This document shows, in pieces, positions 25,425-36,006 of a stretch of DNA of 64,000 nucleotides. Every line of letters begins with the position of its first letter. The stretch's first letter is position 1. A program made the position numbers and the translations under genes. Source of the DNA: Pseudaestuariivita atlantica. GTDB lineage: Bacteria > Pseudomonadota > Alphaproteobacteria > Rhodobacterales > Rhodobacteraceae. Under the pieces are notes generated by a model that was not told the DNA's origin, ran no database searches, and worked only from the letters and a program-made list of their open reading frames with translations. Where the stretch lies: the NCBI RefSeq assembly GCF_001205715.1, contig NZ_AQQZ01000001.1, positions 620,001 to 684,000 of the forward strand, given 5' to 3'.

Positions 25425-26578
25425 TGGACAATATCGCCGGCACCAAATCCTCGCTGACATGGGCGGTCAACCTGTCCGTCCTCGCGCTTGTCTTCCTGTG
25501 GCTGTTCCCGACGGTTGGTCTTCTGGTGTCCTCGTTCCGCACCGGTGACCAGATCGCGTCGTCTGGCTGGTGGAAATCCATGTTCACGGCCGAGCAGAAC
25601 CTCGTCGTCCGCACCCAGGACCCTGACAAGCAGGTGCAGGAGGGCAACCTTTGGGTGATCGAGGGCAACGTCTTTACCGAGGATGGCCGCCCCGTCGGCA
25701 CGATCAGCCGCTATGGCACATCCTCGCGGTCGATTTCCGACTATGCCGCGGGCGAGGCGGGCGAGTTTCGCTCGGGCGAGCGGGTGATCGTCGAGACGAA
25801 CGGCGACTACCGCATCGAAAGCACCGAGGAGATGAGCGGCAAGCGCGGCAAGCGGTTGTTCGTCACCGCCGCCGTGCCGCCCGAATTCACGCTCGAAAAC
25901 TACCGCTTCATGCTGTTCGACGAAAGCAATGTCGAAGGCATGTCCAAGGCCTTCATCAACACGCTGACCGTCACGATCCCGGCCACCGTCATCCCCATCC
26001 TCGTCGCGGCCTTCGCGGCCTACGCGCTGGCATGGATGGAGTTTCCGGGCCGCGCGCTCCTGATCGCCGCCGTTGTGGCCGCGCTGGTGGTGCCCCTGCA
26101 ACTGGCGCTGATCCCGCTTCTGAAGCTGCATAACGAGATCGGGATCGGGAAGGGATATATCGGCGTCTGGCTGGCCCATACCGGGTTCGGCATGCCGCTC
26201 GCGATATACCTGTTACGCAACTACATGGTCGGCCTGCCGCGCGACATCATCGAAAACGCGCGCGTCGATGGCGCGACCGAGTTCCAGATCTTCACCAAGA
26301 TCATCCTGCCGCTCTGCTTCCCGGCGCTGGCATCCTTCGCGATTCTTCAGTTCCTGTGGACGTGGAACGACCTGCTGGTGGCCAAGGTGTTCCTGATCGA
26401 CAGCACCGGCGAGACCACGGTGATGACCAACAAGATCGTCGAACTCCTCGGCACGCGCGGCGGCAACTGGGAGATCCTTGCAACGGCGGCCTTCGTCTCG
26501 ATCATCATGCCATTGGTCGTGTTCTTCGCCATGCAGAAATACCTTGTCCGCGGCATGCTCGCGGGCTCCGTGAAATAG
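25424..26578 (+). CDS. aglG: Alpha-glucoside ABC transporter permease
   Basis: A 384-residue MalG-like permease. Between the first and second membrane segments there is a soluble insertion of about 110 residues (about 45-160), known in AglG proteins. The EAA loop reads DIIENARVDGATEFQIFTKIILPL. The ATG at 25424 is preferred over the GTG one codon earlier because AAGGAG lies eight bases before it. It shares a base with the aglF stop. Confidence 0.92.
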   Translation: MDNIAGTKSSLTWAVNLSVLALVFLWLFPTVGLLVSSFRTGDQIASSGWWKSMFTAEQNLVVRTQDPDKQVQEGNLWVIEGNVFTEDGRPVGTISRYGTSSRSISDYAAGEAGEFRSGERVIVETNGDYRIESTEEMSGKRGKRLFVTAAVPPEFTLENYRFMLFDESNVEGMSKAFINTLTVTIPATVIPILVAAFAAYALAWMEFPGRALLIAAVVAALVVPLQLALIPLLKLHNEIGIGKGYIGVWLAHTGFGMPLAIYLLRNYMVGLPRDIIENARVDGATEFQIFTKIILPLCFPALASFAILQFLWTWNDLLVAKVFLIDSTGETTVMTNKIVELLGTRGGNWEILATAAFVSIIMPLVVFFAMQKYLVRGMLAGSVK

Positions 26579-26586
26579 GACGGCAC

Positions 26587-28272
26587 ATGAGCTTTCTCGA
26601 CCCTCAAACCCATTCCGACCCGATGGCGGGCCAGCCCGTCGACAAGGACTGGTGGCGCGGTGCGGTGATCTACCAGATCTACCCGCGGTCCTATCAGGAC
26701 TCGAACGGGGACGGCATCGGCGACCTTGCCGGCATCATCCACCGCCTCCCGCATGTCGCGTCGCTGGGCGCGGACGCGATCTGGATCTCGCCCTTCTTCC
26801 GCTCGCCGATGAAGGATTTCGGCTATGACGTGAGCGATTACCGCGACATCGACCCGATGTTCGGCACGCTGGGCGATTTCGACGCGATGGTGGCGCGGGC
26901 GCACGAGCTGGGCCTGAAGGTGATGATCGACCTCGTGCTGTCGCACACTTCCGACGAACATCCTTGGTTCCGCGAAAGCCGCACCTCGGCCGACAACCCG
27001 AAATCCGACTGGTATGTCTGGGCCGACGCGCAGCCCGACGGCTCGCCGCCGAACAACTGGCTGTCGATCTTCGGCGGCCCGGCCTGGCAGTGGGACGGGG
27101 AGCGGATGCAGTACTACCTGCACAACTTCCTGTCCGAACAGCCGGACCTGAACCTGCACAACGAAGAGGTGCAGGACGAATTGCTGTCGGTGGTGAAGTT
27201 CTGGCTGGATCGCGGTGTCGACGGCTTCCGGCTCGACACGATCAATTTCTACTTCCACGACCCGGAATTGCGGTCGAACCCGGCGCTGGCGCTGGAGGCG
27301 CGCAACGATTCCATCGCGCCGTCGGTCAACCCGTACAATTGGCAGAACCACCTCTATGACAAGAACCGCCCGGAAAACATCGCGTTCCTGAAACGGTTCC
27401 GCGCGCTGCTGGATGAATACCCCGCCGCCGCCGCGGTCGGAGAGGTCGGTGACGACCAGCGCGGGATGGAGATCCAGGCCGAATACACCTCGGGCGGGGA
27501 CAAGGTGCACATGTGCTATGACTTCGCCTTCCTGTCGGCGGCCCAGCCCACCGGCAAGCGCATCGGCGAGGTGCTGTCGAAGTTCGAAAAGACGGTCGGC
27601 GACGGCTGGGCCTGCTGGGCCTTTTCCAACCACGACGTGGTGCGCCACGCCTCGCGCTGGAACATGTCCGAGGCCGAACAGCGCCTTTACGCCGCGATCC
27701 TCGTGTCGCTGCGCGGCTCGGTCTGCCTGTACCAAGGCGAGGAGCTGGGCCTGACCGAGGCCTATGTCGCCTTCGAGGACCTGCAGGACCCCTATGGCAA
27801 GGCGTTCTGGCCCAAGTTCAAGGGCCGCGACGGGTGCCGCACGCCGATGGTCTGGGTGCGCGACAACGCGACGGGCGGGTTCACCGACGGCAAGCCATGG
27901 CTGCCCGTCGCGGTCGAACATCTGGAACGGGCGGTTTCGGCGCAGGAGGATGACGCGGCCTCGCACCTGAATTTCTATCGCCGCCTGCTGGCGTTCCGGC
28001 GCCATCACCCGGCGCTTGTGAAAGGCACGATGAGTCATCTGCAAGCGACGGACGAGATGCTGAGTTTCGTGCGGCAGAACGGCGACGAGCGGCTGTTCTG
28101 CGCGTTCAACCTGACCAACGCCGCGCAGCCGGTGACATGGCCCGAGGGCCAGTGGCAGATCGCCGTCGGCGCCCCGTTCGAGGCGCCGGGCGACGGGCAG
28201 GATGCGCTTTTGGGGCCGTGGCAGGCGGTTTTCGCGACGGACGCGTCGCATGACGGGGAGGAGGACGCCTGA
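26587..28272 (+). CDS. aglA: Alpha-glucosidase, glycoside hydrolase family 13
   Basis: A 561-residue GH13 enzyme of the oligo-1,6-glucosidase/alpha-glucosidase group. N-terminal VIYQIYPRSYQDSNGDGIGDL is characteristic. The nucleophile Asp is in GFRLDTINFY (D217), the acid/base Glu in VGEVGDDQ, and the transition-state Asp in FSNHDVVRHASRW. There is no signal peptide, so it cleaves imported alpha-glucosides in the cytoplasm. The ATG at 26587 gives the family N-terminus. Its stop overlaps the aglK start by one base. Confidence 0.93.
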   Translation: MSFLDPQTHSDPMAGQPVDKDWWRGAVIYQIYPRSYQDSNGDGIGDLAGIIHRLPHVASLGADAIWISPFFRSPMKDFGYDVSDYRDIDPMFGTLGDFDAMVARAHELGLKVMIDLVLSHTSDEHPWFRESRTSADNPKSDWYVWADAQPDGSPPNNWLSIFGGPAWQWDGERMQYYLHNFLSEQPDLNLHNEEVQDELLSVVKFWLDRGVDGFRLDTINFYFHDPELRSNPALALEARNDSIAPSVNPYNWQNHLYDKNRPENIAFLKRFRALLDEYPAAAAVGEVGDDQRGMEIQAEYTSGGDKVHMCYDFAFLSAAQPTGKRIGEVLSKFEKTVGDGWACWAFSNHDVVRHASRWNMSEAEQRLYAAILVSLRGSVCLYQGEELGLTEAYVAFEDLQDPYGKAFWPKFKGRDGCRTPMVWVRDNATGGFTDGKPWLPVAVEHLERAVSAQEDDAASHLNFYRRLLAFRRHHPALVKGTMSHLQATDEMLSFVRQNGDERLFCAFNLTNAAQPVTWPEGQWQIAVGAPFEAPGDGQDALLGPWQAVFATDASHDGEEDA

Positions 28273-29369
28273 TGGCCAATCTGAAGCTGACGGATGTCGA
28301 AAAGACCTATGCCGGGGCGGTCAACGTCCTGAACGACATCAACCTCGATATCGAGCAGGGCGAGTTGATCGTGTTCGTCGGCCCCTCGGGCTGCGGCAAG
28401 TCCACTCTGTTGCGGATGATCGCGGGGCTGGAAAGGATCACCGGCGGCGAGTTGCAGATCGACGGGCAGGTCGTGAACGACGTGCCGCCCTCGGAACGGG
28501 GCATCGCGATGGTGTTCCAGTCCTACGCTCTTTACCCGCACATGACGGTGCGCGACAACATGGCCTTCGCGCTGAAGATCGCCAAGAAGTCGAAGGCGGA
28601 AATCGACGCCGCCATCGACAAGGCCGCGCGCATCCTGCAACTCGAACCCTATCTCGACCGCCTGCCCAAGGCGCTGTCGGGTGGGCAGCGGCAGCGGGTC
28701 GCCATCGGCCGGTCGATCGTGCGGGACCCGAAGGTGTACCTGTTCGACGAGCCGCTCTCGAACCTCGACGCCGCGCTGCGCGTCGCCACCCGGATCGAGA
28801 TCGCGCAGCTGAAAGAGCAGATGCCCGACTCGACCATGATCTACGTCACCCATGACCAGGTGGAGGCGATGACGCTTGCCTCGCGCATCGTGGTGCTGGC
28901 GAACAAGGGCATCGCGCAGGTGGGGGCACCGCTGGAATTGTACGAACGCCCCAACAGCGAATTCGTGGCGCAGTTCATCGGCTCGCCGTCGATGAACCTG
29001 CTTGCGGGCGAGGTCGTGCAGACCGGCGCGCAGACCACGGTCAAGCTCGACAAGGGCGGTGTGGCGGTGTCGGACGTGCCGACAGAGGCCGCCGACATGG
29101 GCCTGAAGGTCAACGTGGGCGTGCGCCCCGAGGACATGGTCGAAGCGCCCGCGGGCGGCCAGATGCTCTATACCGGGAGGGTCGCCTTTACCGAGGCACT
29201 GGGCGAGGTCACGCTGCTTTATTTCGGGGATGCGGACCCGGACGCGGCGCAGGTGATCGCCAAGCTGCCGGGCATCCACACCGACGTGCGCGGCACCGAG
29301 GTGGCGCTGACCGCCGATCCGTCCAAGGTGCACATTTTCCACAACGGCCAGTCATTGCTTTACCGCTAA
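28272..29369 (+). CDS. aglK: Alpha-glucoside ABC transporter, ATP-binding protein
   Basis: A 365-residue MalK/UgpC-type ATPase. Walker [10 protein letters not shown] (about residue 37), signature LSGGQRQRVAIGR, Walker B YLFDEPLSNLD and the switch His in VTHDQVEAMT are intact, and the C-terminal 130 residues form the TOBE/regulatory domain (VGVRPEDM). It powers AglEFG and ends the operon. Lipoprotein and VWA genes downstream are not part of it. Confidence 0.93.
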   Translation: MANLKLTDVEKTYAGAVNVLNDINLDIEQGELIVFVGPSGCGKSTLLRMIAGLERITGGELQIDGQVVNDVPPSERGIAMVFQSYALYPHMTVRDNMAFALKIAKKSKAEIDAAIDKAARILQLEPYLDRLPKALSGGQRQRVAIGRSIVRDPKVYLFDEPLSNLDAALRVATRIEIAQLKEQMPDSTMIYVTHDQVEAMTLASRIVVLANKGIAQVGAPLELYERPNSEFVAQFIGSPSMNLLAGEVVQTGAQTTVKLDKGGVAVSDVPTEAADMGLKVNVGVRPEDMVEAPAGGQMLYTGRVAFTEALGEVTLLYFGDADPDAAQVIAKLPGIHTDVRGTEVALTADPSKVHIFHNGQSLLYR

Positions 29370-29438
29370 ACGATTTTCTTTGCCTCACGCCCGGCGCGCG
29401 GCCTAGGCTGCGCGAAAAAGAAGGCAGTGGGGCAGGGC

Positions 29439-29753
29439 ATGAAACACTGGATACTGGTCGCCTGTGGCGCGACACTTGCAGGATGTGGAGGCACCACCGA
29501 GGTCAGCCGCGCGCTGGTCGTGCCGGACAAGGTCACCTGTATCGAGCCATATCCCGAACGCAACGCATGGCTGCGCGACGAACATCCACCGCTTGAAGAG
29601 GTGGTCGCCGCCTATCACCGGCGGGGCTATGCCACGCAGGAAAGCCGCGTCTATCGGTCCTACAAGGCGTGGCAGGATGCCGGGCGCGACCACGTGAAGG
29701 CGGCCGAGTATTACGGCCCCGGATACCTCGCCGCGGCGGCCTGCTGGACCTGA
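29439..29753 (+). CDS. Small lipoprotein of unknown function
   Basis: A 104-residue protein with a lipoprotein signal (MKHWILVACGATLAGC, lipobox TLAGC). The mature part has a Cys in KVTCIEPYPERN and one near the end (AAACWT), and a Tyr-rich segment (VYRSYKAWQDAGRDHVKAAEYYG). I do not recognise the family. It stands alone after aglK with its own start, and two hairpins follow it (GTAACCC/GGGTTAC at 29761 and GGCGCGCTCG/CGAGCGCGCC near 29797-29826). Confidence 0.6.
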   Translation: MKHWILVACGATLAGCGGTTEVSRALVVPDKVTCIEPYPERNAWLRDEHPPLEEVVAAYHRRGYATQESRVYRSYKAWQDAGRDHVKAAEYYGPGYLAAAACWT

Positions 29754-29796
29754 CCGGGGGGTAACCCACGGGTTACGTGTAAAGAACGGGTTAACG

Positions 29797-29826
29797 GGCG
29801 CGCTCGTCGCTCTCTTCCGAGCGCGC
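29797..29826. terminator. Hairpin between the small lipoprotein gene and the convergent VWA gene
   Basis: GGCGCGCTCG and CGAGCGCGCC arms surround a short loop in the 83-base gap between two convergent genes. A smaller hairpin GTAACCC-A-CGGGTTAC is at 29761-29776. No long T-run is present. Confidence 0.45.
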
Positions 29827-29836
29827 CTCGCTTCGG

Positions 29837-32020
29837 TCACTCCAGCGTCAGTGTGACGGGTGCGGTGGCGATCACCGTCTTGCCGTCGATCACGTATTGC
29901 AACTCGTACGCGCCCGGACCTTCGGGCGTGTCGATCACCACCGGCGCGTCCTCGGCCGTGTTGATCGTGACATAGGCCCGCGTCTCGCCCTCGCGGACCA
30001 GGCGGAGGACGTCTCCACGGTAGTCGGGGCCCGTCCAGTCGACGGCCAGTTGACCGCGCACCGGGGCGGTGGCTGCCGCCGTGATCGTGGCCTCGGGCGG
30101 GGTCAGCGTGATCGTCTGCCGCGCCAGCACCTGCGCGCCGCTGCCGGTCACGAGGTAGCGCAATTCGTAGGTCCCCGGCCTTGGCGGCATGCGCACGGTC
30201 AGCGGAGAGCCCTCGCGCGTATAGGTGTAGCCGAGGTACTTGTTGTCAGGCGTGTCGGGCACGGCGATGGAGATGTAGTCGCCCTTGTATCCCGGCCCTT
30301 CCCATTCGACGAGCAGCTTGGCCCCGGCGGGCAGGGTCGACGCGGCGGTGAGCGTCGCGCCGATATTGGTGACGGTCAGCGGCTGCGCGGCCAGAACGGT
30401 GTTGTCCTGCGCCATGATGTAGCGCAACTCGTACTCGCCCGCGTCCAGCGGCGCCTTGACGGTCAGCGACCCGCCTTCGCGCGTGTAGGTGTAGGTTTCG
30501 TACCGTGGCCCGTCGATTTTCGAGATAGCGATGTAATCGTTGCGATAATCCGGGCCCGTCCACGTCACCGGCACCGCCGATCCCGCAAGGACTGACGCCG
30601 GCGCGTCGAGCGTCACCTCGACCGGCGTGACCGTGATCGGCACCGAGGTCAGCACCGTGCTGCCCTGCGCCAGCACGTATTGCACGACGTAATCACCGGG
30701 CAGGGGCGGCATGGCGAGGTCCGCCGGGCTGCCATCGCGGGTGTAGCGATAGTTGATATAGCGCGGGCCGCCTTCTTTCGGCGCGACCGCGATATAGTCG
30801 TTCTTGTAACCCGGACCCTCCCACGCAATCGGCACGTTGGCGCCCTGCGGTGCGCTGTCGGGCGCGTCAATCGACACGGTGACCGGCGTCACCTCGATCG
30901 GGCGGGTGGCGAGCAGCGTGTTGTCGCCCCGGAAATAGCGCAGTTCGAACGTGCCCGTGGTCGCCGGCATCATCACCTCTGCGGGGTTGCCGTTCCGGGT
31001 ATAGGCATAGTTGATGTAGCGGCCCTTGCGGTTGGGATCGGCCACGGCGACGTAATCGTTCTTGCCGTCAGGTCCGTCCCACGTAACCGCGACCGTGCTG
31101 CCAAGCGGCGCGCTGTCGGCGGCGTCGAGCGTCGCCTCGGGCAGGGGTGCGGGCAGGACCAGCGTGACCGTCATCGCCGCGTTGCCGACGGTGAAGGTGG
31201 CATCGGTGGTGGCCTCGTCCGCGGGGCGGAGGACGGCGGCGGTATAGTCGCCCGGCACAAGGTCGAGCGTGATGCGCGCGCCGCGTTCGAATTCGACGAT
31301 GGGGCCGTCGCCTCCGCTCACGTCCCACATCAGCGCGTCGGTGATTTCCGGGCCATCGCCCGCGATGGCCCGGAAGGTGACCTGCACCGGTACCGGTTCA
31401 TCCGCGACCTCGGCCAGCGCCGCGCCCAGTTCGGCGGCGTTCGACGCCAGCAGGAATTGCCCGCCGGTCTCGTCGGCGAGGCATTGCAACTCGGCCCGCG
31501 CGGCCTCGTCCCCCGACACGTCGAAGCCCACGACATGCGCGGTGAAATCCACGCCCGCCTCTTCCAGCGCGCGGCCCACGGCGCAGGGATCGGCCTCGCA
31601 GGTTTCGCGCCCATCCGAGACGAGGATCACGGTTGCGGCTTCCTCGGTGTATTTCAGCGCCTCGGCGGCGGCGATCACGGCATCCGACAGGGGCGTCTTG
31701 CCACGCGGGGTCACGGCGTTGACCGCGTCGGCAATCGCCGCGCGCGTGCCCGGACCGGGCGCCACCAGCGTTTCGATGTCGGTGCAATCGCCCTTGCGGC
31801 GGTGGCCATAGACGGTGAGGCCCAGTTCCTGGGCATCGGGCAGGGTGCCCAGAAGCTGGCCCACCACGTCCTGCGCGATGGTGATCTTGGCGGTGCCGTC
31901 GATCTGCCCCCACATCGATCCCGACCCGTCGAGAACAAGGATGCTGCGCGGCCGTTCCTCGGCCCATGCCGCGCCTGCCATCATCGCGACGCTTGCCGCC
32001 GCGGTCACAATCCAACGCAT
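29837..32020 (-). CDS. Exported von Willebrand factor A protein with five C-terminal repeats
   Basis: A 727-residue protein. A signal peptide (residues 1-20) is followed by a VWA domain (about 25-205) with an intact MIDAS motif DGSGSMWGQ, and LSDAV and SDGRE downstream. After a linker with a beta domain (about 210-290) come five tandem repeats of about 86 residues (294-380, 381-467, 468-553, 554-642, 643-727). Each repeat has the core W-x-GPxYxNDYIxVA, YINYxYTRxGxP and GxYELRY; the fifth is the most diverged. VWA domains bind metal and protein partners; the function of the repeats is unknown. It is divergent from uvrA. Confidence 0.8.
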   Translation of the reverse strand: MRWIVTAAASVAMMAGAAWAEERPRSILVLDGSGSMWGQIDGTAKITIAQDVVGQLLGTLPDAQELGLTVYGHRRKGDCTDIETLVAPGPGTRAAIADAVNAVTPRGKTPLSDAVIAAAEALKYTEEAATVILVSDGRETCEADPCAVGRALEEAGVDFTAHVVGFDVSGDEAARAELQCLADETGGQFLLASNAAELGAALAEVADEPVPVQVTFRAIAGDGPEITDALMWDVSGGDGPIVEFERGARITLDLVPGDYTAAVLRPADEATTDATFTVGNAAMTVTLVLPAPLPEATLDAADSAPLGSTVAVTWDGPDGKNDYVAVADPNRKGRYINYAYTRNGNPAEVMMPATTGTFELRYFRGDNTLLATRPIEVTPVTVSIDAPDSAPQGANVPIAWEGPGYKNDYIAVAPKEGGPRYINYRYTRDGSPADLAMPPLPGDYVVQYVLAQGSTVLTSVPITVTPVEVTLDAPASVLAGSAVPVTWTGPDYRNDYIAISKIDGPRYETYTYTREGGSLTVKAPLDAGEYELRYIMAQDNTVLAAQPLTVTNIGATLTAASTLPAGAKLLVEWEGPGYKGDYISIAVPDTPDNKYLGYTYTREGSPLTVRMPPRPGTYELRYLVTGSGAQVLARQTITLTPPEATITAAATAPVRGQLAVDWTGPDYRGDVLRLVREGETRAYVTINTAEDAPVVIDTPEGPGAYELQYVIDGKTVIATAPVTLTLE

Positions 32021-32129
32021 GATAACCCCCTTGTGTCCGAAATCGCGGACAGGGTGATCCGTCCGGCGCGCGACGGCAAGACGGGATTTCCAGACCGGGA
32101 CGGCGATTTTCTGTGCATAAATTGGAAAT

Positions 32130-32144
32130 GTTCTGTTAATGTTC
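32130..32144 (+). promoter_or_regulatory. LexA (SOS) box before uvrA
   Basis: GTTC-TGTTAAT-GTTC is an exact match to the alphaproteobacterial LexA operator. It lies 66 bases before the uvrA start in the divergent promoter region. UvrA is a standard SOS gene, which supports the reading. Confidence 0.85.
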
Positions 32145-32209
32145 TTGCGTGCCGCTGGTACTTTGGCGGTGTGGCACTATCTTCCACGCACCGAGATTTG
32201 AGGGCGATC

Positions 32210-35068
32210 ATGGCCGAGCAGAAGTTCATCGAGGTCCGCGGCGCGCGCGAGCACAATCTGAAGGGGATCGACGTCGATATTCCCCGCGATCAGCTTGTGG
32301 TGATCACCGGCCTTTCGGGGTCGGGCAAGTCGTCGCTCGCCTTCGACACGATCTATGCCGAGGGGCAGCGCCGGTATGTCGAGTCGCTGTCGGCCTATGC
32401 GCGCCAGTTCCTCGACATGATGGAAAAGCCGGATGTCGATCACATCTCGGGCCTGTCGCCCGCGATCTCGATCGAGCAGAAGACGACCTCGAAGAACCCG
32501 CGCTCGACCGTCGGCACGGTGACCGAGATCTACGATTACATGCGGCTGCTCTATGCCCGCGCGGGCACGCCCTATAGCCCCGCGACCGGCCTGCCGATCG
32601 AGGCGCAGCAGGTTCAGGACATGGTCGACCGGATCATGGGCATGGAGGAGGGCACGCGCGCCTACCTGCTGGCGCCCATCGTGCGCGACCGGAAGGGTGA
32701 ATACCGCAAGGAATTCATGGAGTTGCGCAAGCAGGGCTTTCAGCGCGTCAAGGTCGATGGCGAGTTCTATGAGTTGGACGAGCCGCCGACGCTCGACAAG
32801 AAGTTCCGCCATGACATCGACGTGGTGGTCGACCGGCTGGTGGTGCGCGAGGGGATGGAGACGCGGCTGGCCGACAGCTTGCGCACCGCGCTCGACCTTG
32901 CCGATGGTATCGCGATCCTGGAAACCGCGCCGAGCGAGGGCGACCCCGAACGCATCACCTTCTCGGAAAACTTCGCCTGCCCGGTGAGCGGTTTCACGAT
33001 CCCGGAAATCGAGCCGCGCCTGTTCTCGTTCAACGCGCCCTTCGGGGCCTGCCCGGCCTGCGACGGGCTGGGGCACGAGTTGTTCTTTGACGAGCGGCTG
33101 GTGGTGCCGGACCAGACGCTGAAGATCTCGGACGGGGCGCTGGCGCCGTGGCGGAAGGGCAAGTCGCCCTATTTCCTGCAGACGATCGAGGCGATCGCCA
33201 AGCATTACGAGTTCGACCGCAACGCCAAGTGGAAGGACCTGCCGGCCTTCGTGCAGCAGGTGTTCCTGTATGGCTCGGGCGACGAGGAAATCCAGTTCCG
33301 CTATGACGAGGGCGGGCGCGTCTACCAGGTGAAGCGCACCTTCGAGGGCGTGATCCCGAACATGGAGCGGCGCTATCGCGAGACGGATTCGTCGTGGATC
33401 CGCGAGGAATTCGAGCGCTACCAGAACAACCGCCCCTGCGGCGTCTGCGGCGGCTATCGCCTGCGGCCCGAGGCGCTGGCGGTCAAGATCGCGGGCCTGC
33501 ATGTGGGGCAGGTGGTCGAGATGTCGATCCGCGAGGCCTATGACTGGTGCCAGTCGGTGCCGGAGAGCCTGACGCAGCAGAAGAACGAGATTGCCCGTGC
33601 CATCCTTAAGGAAATTCGTGAACGTCTTGGGTTCCTGAATAACGTGGGACTGGAATATCTTACGCTGTCACGTTCAAGCGGTACCTTAAGCGGTGGGGAA
33701 AGCCAGCGTATCCGTCTGGCCTCCCAGATCGGGTCGGGTCTGACGGGGGTTCTGTACGTGCTCGACGAGCCGTCCATCGGCCTGCACCAGCGCGACAATG
33801 ACCGGCTGCTGGGCACGCTCAAGAACCTGCGCGACCAGGGCAATACCGTGATCGTCGTCGAACATGACGAGGAAGCGATCCGCGAGGCGGACTACGTGTT
33901 CGACATCGGGCCGGGCGCGGGGGTGCATGGCGGGCAGGTCGTCAGCCACGGCGTGCCGCAGGCGATTGCCGCCGATGAAGGCTCGATCACCGGGCAATAC
34001 CTGTCGGGCGTGCGGGAGATCAGCGTTCCGGCCACGCGCCGGAAAGGCAACAAGAAGAAGCTGAAGGTCGTGAAGGCGACGGGCAACAACCTGAAGGACG
34101 TCACGGCCGAGTTTCCGCTGGGCAAGTTCGTCTGCGTGACGGGCGTGTCGGGTGGCGGCAAGTCGACGCTGACGATCGAGACCTTGTTCAAGACCGCCTC
34201 GATGCGGCTGAACGGGGCGCGGCAAACGCCGGCGCCCTGCGAGACGATCAAGGGGCTCGAACACCTCGACAAGGTGATCGACATCGACCAGCGCCCCATC
34301 GGGCGCACGCCCCGGTCGAACCCGGCGACCTATACCGGCGCCTTCACCCCGATCCGCGACTGGTTCGCGGGCCTGCCGGAAGCAAAAGCGCGGGGTTACA
34401 AGCCCGGACGCTTCAGTTTCAACGTCAAGGGCGGGCGGTGCGAGGCCTGCCAGGGCGACGGCGTCATCAAGATCGAGATGCACTTCCTGCCCGACGTCTA
34501 CGTGCAATGCGAGACCTGCAAGGGCGCGCGGTACAACCGCGAAACCTTGGAAATTCGCTTCAAGGGCAAGAGCATAGCCGACGTTCTTGATATGACGGTA
34601 GAAGACGCGCAGGAGTTCTTCAAGGCGGTGCCGTCGATCCGCGAGAAGATGGATGCGCTGATGCGGGTGGGCCTTGGATACATCAAGGTCGGCCAGCAGG
34701 CGACGACCCTGTCAGGCGGCGAGGCGCAGCGCGTGAAGCTGTCGAAGGAGCTGGCGAAACGGTCCACGGGGCGGACGCTCTATATCCTCGACGAGCCGAC
34801 GACCGGCCTGCATTTCGAGGACGTGCGCAAGCTTCTGGAGGTGCTGCACGAGCTGGTCGAGGGCGGCAACACGGTGATCGTGATCGAACACAACCTCGAC
34901 GTGGTGAAGACAGCTGACTGGATCATCGATATCGGCCCCGAAGGCGGGGACGGGGGCGGCACCATCGTGGCCGAAGGCACACCCGAACAGGTGGCCGAGG
35001 TCGCGGCCTCGCATACCGGGCAATACCTGAAACCGATGCTCACCCCGCGCAGCGTCGCGGCGGAATAG
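32210..35068 (+). CDS. uvrA: Excinuclease ABC subunit A
   Basis: A 952-residue UvrA, the damage-recognition ATPase of nucleotide excision repair. It has two ABC modules: first Walker [11 protein letters not shown] (about residue 33-42) with signature [13 protein letters not shown], second Walker A VSGGGKST with [10 protein letters not shown]. Zinc-binding Cys pairs are visible in [22 protein letters not shown] and CETCKGAR. It loads UvrB on damaged DNA. The ATG at 32210 follows GAGGG and gives the family N-terminus [19 protein letters not shown] LexA box precedes it. REP-like palindromes follow its stop. Confidence 0.95.
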   Translation: MAEQKFIEVRGAREHNLKGIDVDIPRDQLVVITGLSGSGKSSLAFDTIYAEGQRRYVESLSAYARQFLDMMEKPDVDHISGLSPAISIEQKTTSKNPRSTVGTVTEIYDYMRLLYARAGTPYSPATGLPIEAQQVQDMVDRIMGMEEGTRAYLLAPIVRDRKGEYRKEFMELRKQGFQRVKVDGEFYELDEPPTLDKKFRHDIDVVVDRLVVREGMETRLADSLRTALDLADGIAILETAPSEGDPERITFSENFACPVSGFTIPEIEPRLFSFNAPFGACPACDGLGHELFFDERLVVPDQTLKISDGALAPWRKGKSPYFLQTIEAIAKHYEFDRNAKWKDLPAFVQQVFLYGSGDEEIQFRYDEGGRVYQVKRTFEGVIPNMERRYRETDSSWIREEFERYQNNRPCGVCGGYRLRPEALAVKIAGLHVGQVVEMSIREAYDWCQSVPESLTQQKNEIARAILKEIRERLGFLNNVGLEYLTLSRSSGTLSGGESQRIRLASQIGSGLTGVLYVLDEPSIGLHQRDNDRLLGTLKNLRDQGNTVIVVEHDEEAIREADYVFDIGPGAGVHGGQVVSHGVPQAIAADEGSITGQYLSGVREISVPATRRKGNKKKLKVVKATGNNLKDVTAEFPLGKFVCVTGVSGGGKSTLTIETLFKTASMRLNGARQTPAPCETIKGLEHLDKVIDIDQRPIGRTPRSNPATYTGAFTPIRDWFAGLPEAKARGYKPGRFSFNVKGGRCEACQGDGVIKIEMHFLPDVYVQCETCKGARYNRETLEIRFKGKSIADVLDMTVEDAQEFFKAVPSIREKMDALMRVGLGYIKVGQQATTLSGGEAQRVKLSKELAKRSTGRTLYILDEPTTGLHFEDVRKLLEVLHELVEGGNTVIVIEHNLDVVKTADWIIDIGPEGGDGGGTIVAEGTPEQVAEVAASHTGQYLKPMLTPRSVAAE

Positions 35069-35072
35069 GGGG

Positions 35073-35094
35073 GGCGGCTGGCGAGCAGCCGACC
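35073..35094. repeat. Palindromic repeat, family A (TCGGCTG type), copy 1
   Basis: GGCGGCTG-GCGAG-CAGCCGACCTAC, an inverted repeat with a five-base loop, lies 5 bases after the uvrA stop. The same arms recur at 35112, 45709, 45761 and 45798. Confidence 0.6.
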
Positions 35095-35111
35095 TACAGC
35101 ACCGCACCCAT

Positions 35112-35137
35112 GTAGGTCGGCTGCTCGTCAGCCGACC
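35112..35137. repeat. Palindromic repeat, family A, copy 2 (overlaps the mmsB stop)
   Basis: GTAGGTCGGCTG-CTCGT-CAGCCGACC forms a 9-base stem. The mmsB stop codon (35128-35130 on the minus strand) lies inside it, so the repeat supplies the gene's last residues and stop. Confidence 0.65.
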
Positions 35138-36006
35138 TCGTCGCGGGACATGGCCGCAAGGCGCGGCAGCATGTAGCTGAAATCGCGCCCGCCATCGCCG
35201 GCCTCTGCCATCTGGCGATAAAGTTCCAGCGCCTGCGCGCCGATGGGTGTCGCGGCATCAACGCTCGCGGCGGCGTCCTGCGCGAGGCCAAGGTCCTTTA
35301 CCATCAGGTCGGCGGCGAAGCCCGGCTGGTAGTCGTTGTCCGCGGGCGATTGCGGGCCAATGCCGGGGGCGGGGCAATAGGCGTTCATCGACCAGGAATA
35401 ACCGGACGAGGTCGAGACCACGTCGAACATCTTCTCCCGCGACAGGCCTAGCTTATCGGCCAGCGCGAAGGCCTCGCAGGTCACGATCATGGTCGCGCCG
35501 AGGATCATGTTGTTGCAGATCTTGGCCGCCTGTCCGGCCCCTGCATCGCCGCAATGCACGGCCTTCTGCCCCATGATGTCGAAAAGCGGTTGCGCGGCGG
35601 CAAAGGCCTCTGCCGTACCGCCCGCCATGAAGGTGAGCGTTCCGGCCGAGGCGCCGCCGATCCCGCCGGACACGGGCGCGTCGACAAAACCCAGCCCGGC
35701 AGCGGCGGCATCGCCGGCCACGGCGCGGGCGCTGTCCACGTCGACGGTCGAGCAATCGATCAGCGTTGCGCCCGCCTGCATTGCAGGGATCACGTCGCTT
35801 GCAACCGCGCGCAGGATCGCGCCATTGGGCAGCATGGTGATCACGGCGTCGGCGCCTGTCGCCGCCTCTGCCGCCGATCCGGCCATCGCGACGCCCTCGA
35901 CCGAGGAGACCACGGTGTCGAACCCGGTCACGTCGTGACCTGCCGCGGCGAGGTTCTTCGCCATCGGCGCACCCATGTTGCCCAGCCCGATGAAGCCGAT
36001 TTTCAT
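35128..36006 (-). CDS. mmsB: 3-hydroxyisobutyrate dehydrogenase
   Basis: A 292-residue beta-hydroxyacid dehydrogenase. The N-terminal Rossmann motif is GLGNMGAPMAKNL, the substrate-binding DAPVSGGIGGA and the catalytic Lys in AAKICNNMIL are conserved, and FAADLMVKDLGLA is near the end. It oxidises 3-hydroxyisobutyrate to methylmalonate semialdehyde in valine breakdown. Its start overlaps the hydrolase gene by 4 bases, so it is the last gene of the acad-hibch-mmsB operon. The last codons and stop lie in a palindromic repeat. Confidence 0.93.
   Translation of the reverse strand: MKIGFIGLGNMGAPMAKNLAAAGHDVTGFDTVVSSVEGVAMAGSAAEAATGADAVITMLPNGAILRAVASDVIPAMQAGATLIDCSTVDVDSARAVAGDAAAAGLGFVDAPVSGGIGGASAGTLTFMAGGTAEAFAAAQPLFDIMGQKAVHCGDAGAGQAAKICNNMILGATMIVTCEAFALADKLGLSREKMFDVVSTSSGYSWSMNAYCPAPGIGPQSPADNDYQPGFAADLMVKDLGLAQDAAASVDAATPIGAQALELYRQMAEAGDGGRDFSYMLPRLAAMSRDEVG

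Noticed and set aside
26347-28251. Long open frame antisense to aglA
   Set aside because: It is the complement of a strong GH13 gene with all catalytic residues, and its own translation is Arg/Val-rich without motifs.
30680-32209. In-frame upstream extension of uvrA across the VWA gene
   Set aside because: The stretch is antisense to the VWA repeats, lacks similarity to UvrA, and the family start with a ribosome site lies at 32210.
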